Assembly: GCA_003148945.1 (NCBI GenBank)
Contig: QGGY01000003.1
Coordinates: 1 to 64,000 of the forward strand
DNA: 64,000 nucleotides
Direction: 5' to 3'
From: Murimonas intestini
Lineage (GTDB): Bacteria; Bacillota; Clostridia; Lachnospirales; Lachnospiraceae
Below are positions 7,860 through 16,989 of this stretch, in pieces. Below the pieces are notes generated by a model that saw nothing but the letters and a program-made list of their open reading frames with translations, searched no databases and was not told the DNA's origin. Position numbers and translations under genes: made by a program. Positions within the stretch are counted from its first letter, which is position 1; each line of letters begins with the position of its first letter.

Positions 7860-9320
7860 ATGCCAGAAGAAGTAACTATCAGTGAACAGCAAAAGAAAGA
7901 GGATAAAAAACGTTTAAAGCTGTTAAAAGTCCTGTGGCCGGCCTCGGAGCTGGGGGGAGGCTTTAATAAAGCCTACTTTTCAACGTATGCCCCATTCCTG
8001 TATACAAATGTATATCTGCTCTCGGCTGCTTTCTCAGGCTTCCTCAGTCTTGTCCAGACGATCGTGGGGTGGATAGGAGGGCCTATATTCGGCACATTTC
8101 TGGACCGTTTCTCATTTAAGAAGGCGAAATATTATCCATTCATCATTGGAGGTACCATTGTAGTCTACAGCGCCTGGATGCTTCTGTTCGCACTGCCTGC
8201 CCTGGGAGTGTCGGGAGCCAATACGGGGATCGTGGCACTGATACTCTCAGTAGTGATTGCCATATTTGGTCCTGTATCAGCCACACCTATAGCGGCTGTA
8301 TATCCGCTGCTTTCCACAAATCCTTCTGACAGACAGTTTTTTGCCATGTTCCAGAAGATCGGCCGTGACGGTGGAAAGACTGTATTCGGATATATCATCC
8401 CTCTTGTACTTGTAGCTTTTACAGCGTCAATGGGTGAGACAAATGCATATGCAGTGCTGGGCCTGATCATCGGACTGATCACCATTGCTTTCTACGTAGC
8501 CCTGGCCATCGGACTGAGAGGATCATACGTAGAACGCAATGCCATCGCCAGAAGCCGGACAGCTACAGGGGAAAAGAAAAAGAATATCCCGCTGTCTACT
8601 ATGTTCAAGACAGTTTTCACTAACAAAGCTCTCCTTTCAATGTTTGCATTTATGGCAATCCACAAAGGCTACTATTTTGTATATGTGACATGCGCTACAT
8701 ATATTTTTACATATGTATTTGGCGATTTCAGTTATATGGCAACATTTATGGTGGTATTTAACCTGGCCGCCATCATAGGCGTAATGTTTGGACCACTGTG
8801 GAAAAAGATATTCAAAGAGACAAAGAGATGCTTTTCCATGTGTATGATCACCCATGTGGCAGTGGTGGGAATCCTGGCCCTGACCTTTAAGAACCTCACT
8901 GCATACAGCTTTATCGCTATCTTTGCTGTTTCCAGCTTTTTCATGGGCATGCTGGAGAACTATATTATGCCGATGTTTGCCGCTGCGTCTGATTACGGCG
9001 CATGGAAGACAGGCAACCGCCTGGACGGCATTACAATGTCGATCTATTCTCTGACAATAACCTCAGGCGTCCTGATCGCTACCTTTATCAGAAGCGGTGT
9101 CCTTATGGCGGTCAACCTGGATGCTGTGACAGCAGGCGGGGAAATCACATCTGCATTTGTGGGCGGGCTTGGAAACCTGTTCTCCTGGATCCCGTTTGTC
9201 ATGTCGCTTTTGTCTCTTGTGTTTGTGCTTCTGTTCCCTCTCAATGATAAGAGGATCGCACAGATCAATGAAGATATTGCAGCGGGGATAACAGCGAAAG
9301 ATTCTACACTGAAATTATAA
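7860..9320 (+). CDS. MFS transporter, GPH (glycoside-pentoside-hexuronide) type
   Basis: A 486-residue, roughly 12-helix membrane protein. The early ELGGGFNKAYFSTYAPF segment, the GGPIFGTFLDRFSFKKAKYYPF loop between helices 2 and 3, and the DYGAWKTGNRLDG motif near residue 380 resemble GPH cation symporters. It opens the methyl-transfer cluster, so its substrate may be the methylated compound or its glycoside rather than a plain sugar. The start ATG follows AAAAGGGGG. No terminator separates it clearly from the next gene, though 9325-9352 has an imperfect inverted repeat (ATAACTGT / ACAGTTAT). Confidence 0.8.
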   Translation: MPEEVTISEQQKKEDKKRLKLLKVLWPASELGGGFNKAYFSTYAPFLYTNVYLLSAAFSGFLSLVQTIVGWIGGPIFGTFLDRFSFKKAKYYPFIIGGTIVVYSAWMLLFALPALGVSGANTGIVALILSVVIAIFGPVSATPIAAVYPLLSTNPSDRQFFAMFQKIGRDGGKTVFGYIIPLVLVAFTASMGETNAYAVLGLIIGLITIAFYVALAIGLRGSYVERNAIARSRTATGEKKKNIPLSTMFKTVFTNKALLSMFAFMAIHKGYYFVYVTCATYIFTYVFGDFSYMATFMVVFNLAAIIGVMFGPLWKKIFKETKRCFSMCMITHVAVVGILALTFKNLTAYSFIAIFAVSSFFMGMLENYIMPMFAAASDYGAWKTGNRLDGITMSIYSLTITSGVLIATFIRSGVLMAVNLDAVTAGGEITSAFVGGLGNLFSWIPFVMSLLSLVFVLLFPLNDKRIAQINEDIAAGITAKDSTLKL

Positions 9321-9409
9321 AAAACATAACTGTACAGTACCTTCACAGTTATATGCAAAATCTATTTAAAACCGCCTTTGGCGATGGAATTTAAATGAGG
9401 AGGATTAAT

Positions 9410-10828
9410 ATGGCAGCAGTAAATGAAAATTCCGGCAAAAGTAATTTGATCAGCCTTCTGGCAGCTGCCGTCCTGCTGGCAGGGGCGATATTCCTGCCGG
9501 GTATGGGAAGCTTTTCTAAAGAGATGGTAAGCGCGGCCTGTCTGATCCTTTTTGCGGTGCTGCTCTGGGTCAGGCAGCCGATACCCATAGGGATATCCAG
9601 CCTGCTGGTAGTGATACTGGAACCGCTCCTGGGCCTGATGCCTTCTATGTCGGCGGCCTTTGCGGGCTATGCAAATCCTTCCCACTATTTTACGATCGCC
9701 TCCTTCGGCGTGGCGATCGCTATCAGGAAGACGAGTATATCTGCCAGGCTGCTCAAGAAGCTGCTTGAAATATGCCGGGGAAATGCAAAGAAGATCATAT
9801 TTGCATTTATGCTTCTTACATATCTGATATCCATGATCATGAGCGATATCGCGGCAGTAGTTATCTTTCTGGCCTTTGCCCTCAGCCTTCTGGAAATACT
9901 CAGGGAGGAGTGGGGTGAGGAGCAGGAGAGAAGGCTTGGCAAGGTGCTTTTGCTGTCCCTGCCCCTGGCATCTGTGATAGGGGGGACGGCAACTCCTATG
10001 GGATCTACAGTAAATGTACTTGCCCTGAATCTTTTGAAGGACAATGCCGGGATACATGTGACTTTTCTGCAGTGGTGCGTGGCGGGGCTTCCCATATCCC
10101 TGGTCCTGCTGGTGGCTGCCTGGCTGATCCTGATATGGTTCTACCGTGTGGAGGCGCTTCCAGGCAAGGTGACTGAGAAGTTCATCGAGAAGATACAGAG
10201 GGAAAAGAAGAGCCATCCTGCGGAGAAGAAGATACTTGTAATAGTAGGGCTTATGATCGTGGCCTGGGTGGCAGGCACATGGGTCACTGCCTTAAATACG
10301 ACTACAGTGGCGGTGATAGGGCTGGCCTGTATGGTGCTGCCCCAGGTGAATGCTTTCTCGTGGAAAGAATTCAGGGATGGAGTCCCCTGGGAGATCCCTC
10401 TGATGGGAGGAGCCACTGTATCACTGGGGACACTGGCCAAGGATACCGGGCTGGTACAATTGGCGGCGGACAGGATCACATCGGCATTTCCGGGCATGGG
10501 TGCAATGTCAATGGTGGTGATGCTGGGGCTGCTGGTAACTCTCGTACTGCTGGTGATCCCTGTGGGTCCTGCAGCTGTCTCTATGCTGATAATACCTGTC
10601 TATACAATGGCGGAGGCCCTGCATTTAAATCCTGTCATGGCAGTCATAACAGTGGGGATCTTTGCTTCAAATTCAACCATACTGCCCCTGAATGCGGTAG
10701 TACTGATGTCCTACACAAAGGGATACTGGAAGATCAAAGAGCTGGCTAAGGCAGGGATCATTATCTCTGTGCTTTGGATCATCCTGGCGGCTCTGTGGAT
10801 ACCGTTTGTCTCAGGAGCTATGTATTAA
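9410..10828 (+). CDS. SLC13/DASS-type anion permease
   Basis: A 472-residue membrane protein with two family signatures: GGTATPMGSTVN near residue 190 and ASNSTILPLNAVV near residue 420, equivalent to the paired substrate loops of divalent-anion/sodium symporters. Such proteins carry carboxylates or sulfate. Next to a methyltransferase cluster it could import an aromatic or aliphatic carboxylate, or export the demethylated acid. ATG 9410 is chosen because AGGAGG ends six bases upstream; an ATG at 9395 would place the Shine-Dalgarno inside the gene. Confidence 0.82.
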   Translation: MAAVNENSGKSNLISLLAAAVLLAGAIFLPGMGSFSKEMVSAACLILFAVLLWVRQPIPIGISSLLVVILEPLLGLMPSMSAAFAGYANPSHYFTIASFGVAIAIRKTSISARLLKKLLEICRGNAKKIIFAFMLLTYLISMIMSDIAAVVIFLAFALSLLEILREEWGEEQERRLGKVLLLSLPLASVIGGTATPMGSTVNVLALNLLKDNAGIHVTFLQWCVAGLPISLVLLVAAWLILIWFYRVEALPGKVTEKFIEKIQREKKSHPAEKKILVIVGLMIVAWVAGTWVTALNTTTVAVIGLACMVLPQVNAFSWKEFRDGVPWEIPLMGGATVSLGTLAKDTGLVQLAADRITSAFPGMGAMSMVVMLGLLVTLVLLVIPVGPAAVSMLIIPVYTMAEALHLNPVMAVITVGIFASNSTILPLNAVVLMSYTKGYWKIKELAKAGIIISVLWIILAALWIPFVSGAMY

Positions 10829-10875
10829 TATGCTGTAAGAAAATAAGACATTCAAAACGAAAAGGAGGCTGTAAT

Positions 10876-12231
10876 ATGGAGGATGCAGTAAAGCTTAGAG
10901 AGGAGAGACAGCAGTTATTCTGTGATGTCTACGACAATAAGATACCAAAGAGGGTGCCGGTCAATGTAGGGCTTTCTTTAAATGTAGTGGCCGGGTACGC
11001 CGGAATATCAGGGAAGGAAGCCCTCTGGCATCCGGAGAAGCTGGAAAAGGCAGCGGATGAGCTGTGCAGCATGGTTTTCTCAGATGTATGTGTCTATTCG
11101 GGCACGATCCTGCTGCCAGCAAAATACCAGACCCTGGGAGCCAATAACATGAAGGTGAGCAATACAGGATTTATGCAGCACCCGAACCATGTGGGATTCT
11201 ATCCTGAGGATTACGACGCATTTATTGAAAATCCTTATGACTGCATAATAGAGCGTGTACTGCCCAGGAATTTTAAGGAGCTGGATACACCGGGAAGGTG
11301 CATGTTCGCAGCAGCCCAGGCTATGACAGCCAGCAATGCGGTGATGGGTGAGAGCATGAAGCTGATAAGGAAGCTGAGTGAGAAATACGGCTATTACAGC
11401 GCGGAGCCGGGAACAGGAACTGGTGTATATGCACCGCTTGATATACTGACAGATACACTGCGCAGCCTGAGCGGCATGTCCCTTGATATCAGAAGGATGC
11501 CGCAGAAGGTGAAGGCGGCTGTAGAGGCAGTCTATCCGCTGAATTATAAGGTAGGCCTGCCCCAGAAGGTAACAAATTACGGTCATGCATTCTTCCCGCT
11601 GCACCTGGCTACCTTCCTCAAAGAAAAAGATTTTGCAGAGCTCTGGTGGAAGCCGTGGCTTAGGCAGGTGACAGACTATGCATCAATGGGATATCATTCT
11701 AACGGATTCTGCGAGCACAACTGGATGAGGTATCTGGACTACCTTATGGAGCTTCCGGTAGATACCCAGCTGCAGTTTGAGCAGGGAGACCCTGCAGTGA
11801 TTAAAGAGAAGCTGGGAAGAAGATTCATACTGACTGGCCTTTTTCCATTAGGCATACTGCGGACCTGCACCAGGCAGGAATGTATTGACAAGACAAAGGA
11901 ATTCCTGGACATCATGATGCCCCATGGAAAGTTTATTTTCGGATTCGACAAGAGCGCCCTTGTATATGACGACATCAACCTGGACAATCTGATCGCTGTA
12001 TGTGAGACTGTGCGCGATTACGGAGTGTACAGCAATCCGGGAGAGAAGGCAGGCGAGGAATTCCATAAGGAAGATTACGTGCATTCTGAAGTGGGAGCTT
12101 TTGAAAGCAAATATTATAAAACATGGGAGCAGTATCTGGAAGAAAATCCGAACACACCTGAAAGTGCTAAAGATATGATAACCAGGCTGGAGGATGACAT
12201 AGTTAAATTCGTATACGGACTATGCCAGTAG
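10876..12231 (+). CDS. URO-D-family methyltransferase (probable methyl donor:corrinoid protein transferase)
   Basis: A 451-residue protein of the uroporphyrinogen decarboxylase/MtaA/CmuA superfamily, judged from its context and overall layout (N-terminal helical part, PKRVPVNVGLS entry strand, C-terminal FIFGFDKSALVYDDIN segment). In this setting it would move a methyl group from the substrate to the neighbouring corrinoid protein. It is longer than true HemE (about 350 residues). The usual zinc motif His-x-Cys is not obvious; the nearest is HSNGFCEHNW near residue 277. AAAGGAGG precedes ATG 10876. An in-frame start inside the previous gene (10774) is unsupported. Confidence 0.75.
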   Translation: MEDAVKLREERQQLFCDVYDNKIPKRVPVNVGLSLNVVAGYAGISGKEALWHPEKLEKAADELCSMVFSDVCVYSGTILLPAKYQTLGANNMKVSNTGFMQHPNHVGFYPEDYDAFIENPYDCIIERVLPRNFKELDTPGRCMFAAAQAMTASNAVMGESMKLIRKLSEKYGYYSAEPGTGTGVYAPLDILTDTLRSLSGMSLDIRRMPQKVKAAVEAVYPLNYKVGLPQKVTNYGHAFFPLHLATFLKEKDFAELWWKPWLRQVTDYASMGYHSNGFCEHNWMRYLDYLMELPVDTQLQFEQGDPAVIKEKLGRRFILTGLFPLGILRTCTRQECIDKTKEFLDIMMPHGKFIFGFDKSALVYDDINLDNLIAVCETVRDYGVYSNPGEKAGEEFHKEDYVHSEVGAFESKYYKTWEQYLEENPNTPESAKDMITRLEDDIVKFVYGLCQ

Positions 12232-12255
12232 AGAGAAAGAAGGAGGTAGAATAGT

Positions 12256-12894
12256 ATGCTGGATTATGAAGCGCTGAAAGAGGCAATGGGGGACCTGGAG
12301 GAAGACGTGGTTCTGGAGATCATGAATAAAGTGATGGAAGACGGAGGAGAGCAGGCGGGACAGGCCATGAAAGCCTGCCAGGAAGGAATGAATATCGTGG
12401 GGGAACGTTTTGCGACCCAGGAATATTTTGTCTCTGACCTGATTTTTTCCGGAGAGCTTATGAATGAAGCTATGGATATCATCCGCCCGGCCCTTTTGAA
12501 ATCCACGGGGGAGAGCATGGGAAAGATGATCCTGTGCACTGTGGAAGGTGACCTGCATGACATAGGGAAAAATATTGTGAAGGCCATGCTGGAGGCCAGC
12601 GGCTTCAGTGTGATCGATCTGGGGATCGACGTGAAACCCTCTGACATTGTCAGAACGGCCAAAGAAGAGGGCATTACAATTATAGGGCTGAGCGGTGTGC
12701 TGACCCTGGCTATTGACGCCATGAAAGCCACTGTAGAGGCATTTAAGGATGCAGGCATGCGCCAGGATGTAAAAATCATTATAGGAGGCGCTCCGGTCAA
12801 CCAGGCCGTATGTGATGTGGTGGGAGCGGATTCCTGGGCAGTCAATCCTGCCGATACGATCAAAATGTGCAGGGAATGGTCACATGCAGCATAA
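12256..12894 (+). CDS. Corrinoid (B12-binding) protein 1
   Basis: A 212-residue protein: an N-terminal four-helix cap domain (about residues 1-85) and a B12-binding Rossmann domain with GDLHDIGKNIV, in which His101 is the lower cobalt ligand, then the GLSGVLT and IIGGAPV segments. It carries the methyl group as methyl-cob(III)amide between the two methyltransferases encoded around it. It starts 24 bases after the URO-D gene with AAGGAGG, and its own end is 17 bases before the next start, so translation is probably coupled. Confidence 0.92.
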   Translation: MLDYEALKEAMGDLEEDVVLEIMNKVMEDGGEQAGQAMKACQEGMNIVGERFATQEYFVSDLIFSGELMNEAMDIIRPALLKSTGESMGKMILCTVEGDLHDIGKNIVKAMLEASGFSVIDLGIDVKPSDIVRTAKEEGITIIGLSGVLTLAIDAMKATVEAFKDAGMRQDVKIIIGGAPVNQAVCDVVGADSWAVNPADTIKMCREWSHAA

Positions 12895-12911
12895 ATAAGG
12901 GGGCGTTATTT

Positions 12912-13736
12912 GTGATAATCATCGGTGAAAAAATAAACGGCGCCATCCCGTCCGTCTGTGCGGCAATTGAAAGGCGGGATGAGGCATTCATCCTGGATCT
13001 GGCAGACAAACAGGCCGAAGCGGGGGCGGCTTATCTGGATATATGTTCCGGCAGGGCGCCTGAGCTGGAGAAGGAGGACATGATCTGGCTAATAGACACT
13101 GTCCAGTCCCATACTGATATGCCCCTCTGTGTGGACAGCCCCAACCCACATCTTTTAAAAGAGCTTCTGCCTATGGTCACTCAAAGAGGGATCGTGAATT
13201 CAGTCTCCGGGGAAGGGGACAAGATGGATGTACTTTTTCCCGCCATCAGTGAAAATGGCTGGGATGTGATAGCACTGACATGTGATGACAGCGGGATAGC
13301 GGCTGAGGCTGACAGGAAGGTAGAAATAGCGGTGCGTATAATTGAGAAGGCCGCCTCTTTTGGGATTGCGCCGGAGCGAATCTATATTGATCCTCTTGTA
13401 TTATCGCTCTCAGCGGTGAATGATTCCGTCATAAATTTCCTGGACGCTGTGAAGGAGATAAAGAGGAGGTATCCCGGGGTAAAGATAACTTCAGGCCTCT
13501 CGAATGTTTCTTATGGGATGCCCTGCAGGAAAGCTGTGAACCAGTTTTTCCTGGCATTGGCCATGTATGCGGGAATGGATTCAGCCATTGCCGATCCAGC
13601 AAACAGGGATATCTATACTGCAGTGCTGGCTGTGGAAGCCCTCCTGGGCAGGGACAGGTTCTGCAGAAGATATAACCGTGCTTACCGGGCCGGACGAATA
13701 GGGCCTGTGAGAGAAGGACAGGAGAAGTCAAAATGA
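12912..13736 (+). CDS. Methyltetrahydrofolate:corrinoid methyltransferase (pterin-binding TIM barrel)
   Basis: A 274-residue pterin-binding-domain protein, the size of AcsE/MtvA-type MeTr enzymes. Visible family segments are IIGEKINGAI at the N-terminus, DICSGRAP, PLCVDSPN, IYIDPLVLSLS and ITSGLSNVSYGMP, the last containing the Asn that contacts the pterin N5. It would pass the methyl group from the corrinoid protein to THF, feeding the same pool as fhs. GTG 12912 after AAGGGGGC is preferred; the longer frame would overlap the corrinoid gene without a ribosome site. Confidence 0.9.
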   Translation: MIIIGEKINGAIPSVCAAIERRDEAFILDLADKQAEAGAAYLDICSGRAPELEKEDMIWLIDTVQSHTDMPLCVDSPNPHLLKELLPMVTQRGIVNSVSGEGDKMDVLFPAISENGWDVIALTCDDSGIAAEADRKVEIAVRIIEKAASFGIAPERIYIDPLVLSLSAVNDSVINFLDAVKEIKRRYPGVKITSGLSNVSYGMPCRKAVNQFFLALAMYAGMDSAIADPANRDIYTAVLAVEALLGRDRFCRRYNRAYRAGRIGPVREGQEKSK

Positions 13737-14401
13737 CAGGAACAGTCATAATAGCCTGCAGTGTCCTTCAGGATGAGCTTGACATGGTTTTTGAGGAGCT
13801 GGGATATTCCTTTCCATGTATATGGATACCCCAGGGACTCCACAATACTCCGGAGCTTTTAAGGGAGAAGCTGCAGGAGATACTCGACAGTATCAGCCAT
13901 GCCGGCAGGATCATCCTCTGCATGGGTTATTGTGGAAATGCAGTTCTGGGACTGAAAAACGGCAGCTGTGAGCTGGTGATGCCAAAGGTGGAGGATTGTA
14001 TCACCCTTCTTCTGGGCAGCCAGGAAAGGCGCAGGAAAATGACTGAGGAAGAAGGGACATATTTCCTGACGAAAGGATGGATACAGGGAGGACGCACCAT
14101 CTGGAATGAGTATGAACATCTGAAGATGCGCTGCGGGGCAGTCAGGGCCGTCCGGCTGCTCCGGGAAATGATGAAGAATTACAGCAGGCTGGTCATACTG
14201 GATACAGGAGCGTATAAAATATCCGAGGTGCGGGGGGAAGCTGAGAAGACGGCGGATATCCTCGCACTGAGGTGCCAGACGGCAGAAGGTACAGTAGAGT
14301 ATTTAAAAGAGCTGGTCAGCGGCCCGTGGCCCGAACAGCGTTTTCTGACCGTTCCAGCGGGTATGACGGTCACGGAGGAAGCTTTGACAGACGCTCCTTG
14401 A
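13733..14401 (+). CDS. DUF1638 family protein
   Basis: A 222-residue soluble protein. The start IIACSVLQDELD, the central ILCMGYCGNAVLGL with two cysteines, and the C-terminal ILDTGAYKISEV resemble DUF1638, a family of unknown function often seen beside corrinoid methyltransferase genes (from memory, not checked). It overlaps the MeTr stop by four bases (ATGA), a sign of tight coupling. A role in corrinoid or methyl-carrier handling is inference. Confidence 0.75.
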   Translation: MTGTVIIACSVLQDELDMVFEELGYSFPCIWIPQGLHNTPELLREKLQEILDSISHAGRIILCMGYCGNAVLGLKNGSCELVMPKVEDCITLLLGSQERRRKMTEEEGTYFLTKGWIQGGRTIWNEYEHLKMRCGAVRAVRLLREMMKNYSRLVILDTGAYKISEVRGEAEKTADILALRCQTAEGTVEYLKELVSGPWPEQRFLTVPAGMTVTEEALTDAP

Positions 14402-14453
14402 TTGATAATGCAGCTGTTATTTGATATAATGGAACCCGACAGGAGGGGTTCTT

Positions 14454-15125
14454 ATGGATGAAAAAGTAACGGCTGTGTTTTGTGCGGTGGACGAAGGAGA
14501 TACTAAAAATATCAGCCGTATCGTAAAGGAGGCGCTGGGGGCAGGTTATTCAGCTGAAGAGATCATGAACAGCGCAATGATGCCTGCTATGGAAGCTGTG
14601 GGGGAAAAGTTTCATCGAAATGAGTATTTTGTGTCTGACATGCTGCTCTCTGCTAAAACAATGAAGAAAGGGATCGCCGTCCTGAAGCCTTATTTGGGCG
14701 GGAGTGCGGATGACAGCCCCGGAAATGTGATAATCGGAACAGTTTCGGGGGATCTTCATGACATCGGCAAAGATATCGTGGCAGCCATGCTCAGAGCCAG
14801 CGGATTTAATGTGCTGGATCTGGGGGTGGATGTATCGGGGGATGAATTTGTGGAAGCAGCGGAGAAGAACAGGGATGTGGATATTGTAGCAGTATCCGCT
14901 CTGCTGACAGCCACTCTGCCTGCGATGAAGAAAATAGTGTCAGAACTAAATGCAGTGAAAGAAAGACGGAAATTCAAAATTATGGTGGGCGGTGCGCCTG
15001 TCACAGAAAAGTTTGCTGCTTCTATAAAAGCTGATGCCTATTCGGAAGATGCTCCGGAGGCTGTAAAGGCTGCCAGGCGTCTGATGCAGGAGCTTAAAGA
15101 AGAACGGAGGGCAGGCGCAGATTAA
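14454..15125 (+). CDS. Corrinoid (B12-binding) protein 2
   Basis: A 223-residue paralogue of the upstream corrinoid protein with the same cap-plus-Rossmann plan. GDLHDIGKDIV places the cobalt-ligating His at residue 102; VSALLT and MVGGAPV follow. The two copies are clearly diverged, so this is not a recent duplication. It starts after AGGAGGGG. A second carrier in one operon suggests either two methyl donors or separate partners for the two methyltransferases. Confidence 0.92.
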   Translation: MDEKVTAVFCAVDEGDTKNISRIVKEALGAGYSAEEIMNSAMMPAMEAVGEKFHRNEYFVSDMLLSAKTMKKGIAVLKPYLGGSADDSPGNVIIGTVSGDLHDIGKDIVAAMLRASGFNVLDLGVDVSGDEFVEAAEKNRDVDIVAVSALLTATLPAMKKIVSELNAVKERRKFKIMVGGAPVTEKFAASIKADAYSEDAPEAVKAARRLMQELKEERRAGAD

Positions 15126-15145
15126 GGAAGAGGGGGAAGGTGTTT

Positions 15146-16774
15146 ATGAAAAATTACAGGATACGCATCTGTCCTTCAAATAAGAGCATTTTAGTGCAGG
15201 AGGGAACTACGCTTCTGGAGGCCCTGCGGATGTCAGGGGAGAAGCCGGACGCTCCCTGCGGCGGGAGGGGGACCTGCGGAAAATGTCAGGTGACAGTTCT
15301 GGCGGAGGGTTTCAGGAAAGTGTGCCGCGCCTGCCAGACTGTGGTGGATCAGGATATGACAGTGGAACTGCCGGAAAAAGGAAACAGGGCGCAGATCCTG
15401 TCTGAGGGGCGCAGGCAGAAGGTGGAAGTACTGCCCGGCCTGGACTTCATGGAGGGGGAGCAACCTGAGAGCGGCAGATGGTGTCTGATGTCATTTGATA
15501 TTGGCACAACTACAATTGCCGGATATCTGATGGATGGGATAACAGGCGAAGAGCTGGCACGTGACAGCTGCTTAAATTCCCAGATCCAGTTCGGCGCCGA
15601 TGTTATCAGCCGTGCTGTCATGGCTGTGGAGGAAGGTACAGAACGTCTGACAGCCTCAGTCCGCAGTGATATAAACGGGCTGGCGGCTTCTCTTGCCCAA
15701 AAGGGCGGCATTTTGCCTGAGGATGTGGCTCTTGTCTCAGTGGTGGGGAATTCCTGCATGCATCATTTATTTCTGGGGATTACGCCGAAAGGGCTGCTGA
15801 AGATCCCTTATATGCCGGAAGTGACAGAAGGACTGCGGATCCCTGCGGCAGACTGCCGGATCAAGGTAAACAGCAAGGCAGAGCTTCTGATGCTTCCTAA
15901 TATTGCAGGGTTTGTGGGTGCAGATACAGCTGCCTGTATGCTGTGGGCAGGCTTTGACAGGATCGGGTCTATGACACTTCTGCTGGATATTGGGACAAAC
16001 GGTGAGATGGTCCTGGGAAACAAGGACCGTGCAGTCTCATGCTCTACGGCTGCGGGACCTGCTTTCGAGGGTGCCAGGATCGAGTGCGGCATGAGGGGAA
16101 AGGAAGGAGCCATCGACCATGTGTTCATGGAGGATGGACATCTGTCTTATACTGTGATAGGAGGCGGCAGGCCGGAGGGCATATGCGGTTCAGGTCTTCT
16201 GGATGCAGCGGCTTTTCTGATGAAGAGCGGATTTCTGCTGCCGTCAGGCAGGATGCAGAAAAAGGAGAAGTTAAATACACCGGAATCTGTCATATATAAG
16301 GACAGGATAAGGGAGATCGGCAAAAGGCAGGCTTTTGTACTTGCAGAAGAGGGGGAAACTGCCGATGGAAGGCCTGTATACATATCCCAGAAGGATATCA
16401 GGGAGCTTCAGCTGGGGAAAGGGGCGATTGCATCAGGTATCAGCCTGCTCTGCCGTGAGCTTGGCATTCAGGTACAGGAGATTGAGCAGGTCATGATAGC
16501 GGGGGCTTTTGGAAATTATATGGACCCGCGCAGTGCATGTGAGGTGGGGATGATCCCATCCTGTCTCCTGGATAAAATAATATCAGTGGGAAATGCGGCA
16601 GGCGAGGGCGCCAGGATCGCCGTGTTAAACAGGGAGGAATATGAGAGGAGCAAAAGGATGGCAGCCTCAGTAGAATTTCTGGAGCTGGCGTCAGATTCGC
16701 TGTTCCAGAAGATATTTATTCAGAACCTGGACTTTCCGGAGCAGGGGGGTAAAAAGAATTGTCAAAGTTTTTGA
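15146..16774 (+). CDS. Corrinoid activation protein (RACo-like, 2Fe-2S plus ASKHA domains)
   Basis: A 542-residue reductive activator. The N-terminal ferredoxin domain has Cys38, Cys44, Cys47 and Cys63 (CGGRGTCGKC then RACQT) for a [2Fe-2S] cluster. The rest is the DUF4445/ASKHA-type ATPase domain, with SFDIGTTTIAGY near residue 115, LLDIGTNGEMVLG near residue 280 and MIAGAFGNYMDP near residue 450. It re-reduces inactive cob(II)amide to cob(I)amide using ATP. ATG 15146 is chosen over an upstream GTG at 15140; both follow a G-rich ribosome site. It closes the cluster. Confidence 0.93.
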   Translation: MKNYRIRICPSNKSILVQEGTTLLEALRMSGEKPDAPCGGRGTCGKCQVTVLAEGFRKVCRACQTVVDQDMTVELPEKGNRAQILSEGRRQKVEVLPGLDFMEGEQPESGRWCLMSFDIGTTTIAGYLMDGITGEELARDSCLNSQIQFGADVISRAVMAVEEGTERLTASVRSDINGLAASLAQKGGILPEDVALVSVVGNSCMHHLFLGITPKGLLKIPYMPEVTEGLRIPAADCRIKVNSKAELLMLPNIAGFVGADTAACMLWAGFDRIGSMTLLLDIGTNGEMVLGNKDRAVSCSTAAGPAFEGARIECGMRGKEGAIDHVFMEDGHLSYTVIGGGRPEGICGSGLLDAAAFLMKSGFLLPSGRMQKKEKLNTPESVIYKDRIREIGKRQAFVLAEEGETADGRPVYISQKDIRELQLGKGAIASGISLLCRELGIQVQEIEQVMIAGAFGNYMDPRSACEVGMIPSCLLDKIISVGNAAGEGARIAVLNREEYERSKRMAASVEFLELASDSLFQKIFIQNLDFPEQGGKKNCQSF

Positions 16775-16793
16775 AAAAATTTAAAAAAAGTTG

Positions 16794-16822
16794 TTGACTT
16801 CTGGAAAAAGTAATGCTATAAT
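16794..16822 (+). promoter_or_regulatory. Promoter of tRNA-Leu(AAG)
   Basis: TTGACT, 17 bases, perfect TATAAT, 43 bases before the tRNA. Confidence 0.85.
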
Positions 16823-16864
16823 TCCTTTTGTTCGCAGGGAAGAGCACTGCGGACCACAACAAAA

Positions 16865-16948
16865 GCGGGAGTGCTGGAATTGGCAGACAGGCTAGACTAA
16901 GGATCTAGTGTTGGCAACGACGTGTGGGTTCAAGTCCCATCTCCCGCA
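16865..16948 (+). tRNA. tRNA-Leu (anticodon AAG)
   Basis: An 84-base class II tRNA: acceptor GCGGGAG/CTCCCGC plus A, anticodon stem CTAGA/TCTAG around CTAAGGA giving AAG, a long variable arm and a GGTTCAAGTCC T arm. Its 3' third is nearly identical to the tRNA-Leu at 6093-6176, which lies on the other strand. CCA is not encoded. Confidence 0.95.
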
Positions 16949-16960
16949 GTAGAGCGAGAG

Positions 16961-16989
16961 GCCGTATCCGAATGGATACGGCTTTTTTG
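16961..16989 (+). terminator. tRNA-Leu(AAG) terminator
   Basis: GCCGTATCC-GAAT-GGATACGGC followed by TTTTTTG. Confidence 0.9.

Noticed and set aside
9362-10216. 284-residue open frame on the minus strand
   Set aside because: It is antisense to the SLC13-like gene, rich in His/Gln/Tyr from mirrored codons, and has no family features.
10774-10875. Upstream start for the URO-D-type gene
   Set aside because: It lies inside the previous gene and lacks a ribosome site; ATG 10876 has AAAGGAGG.
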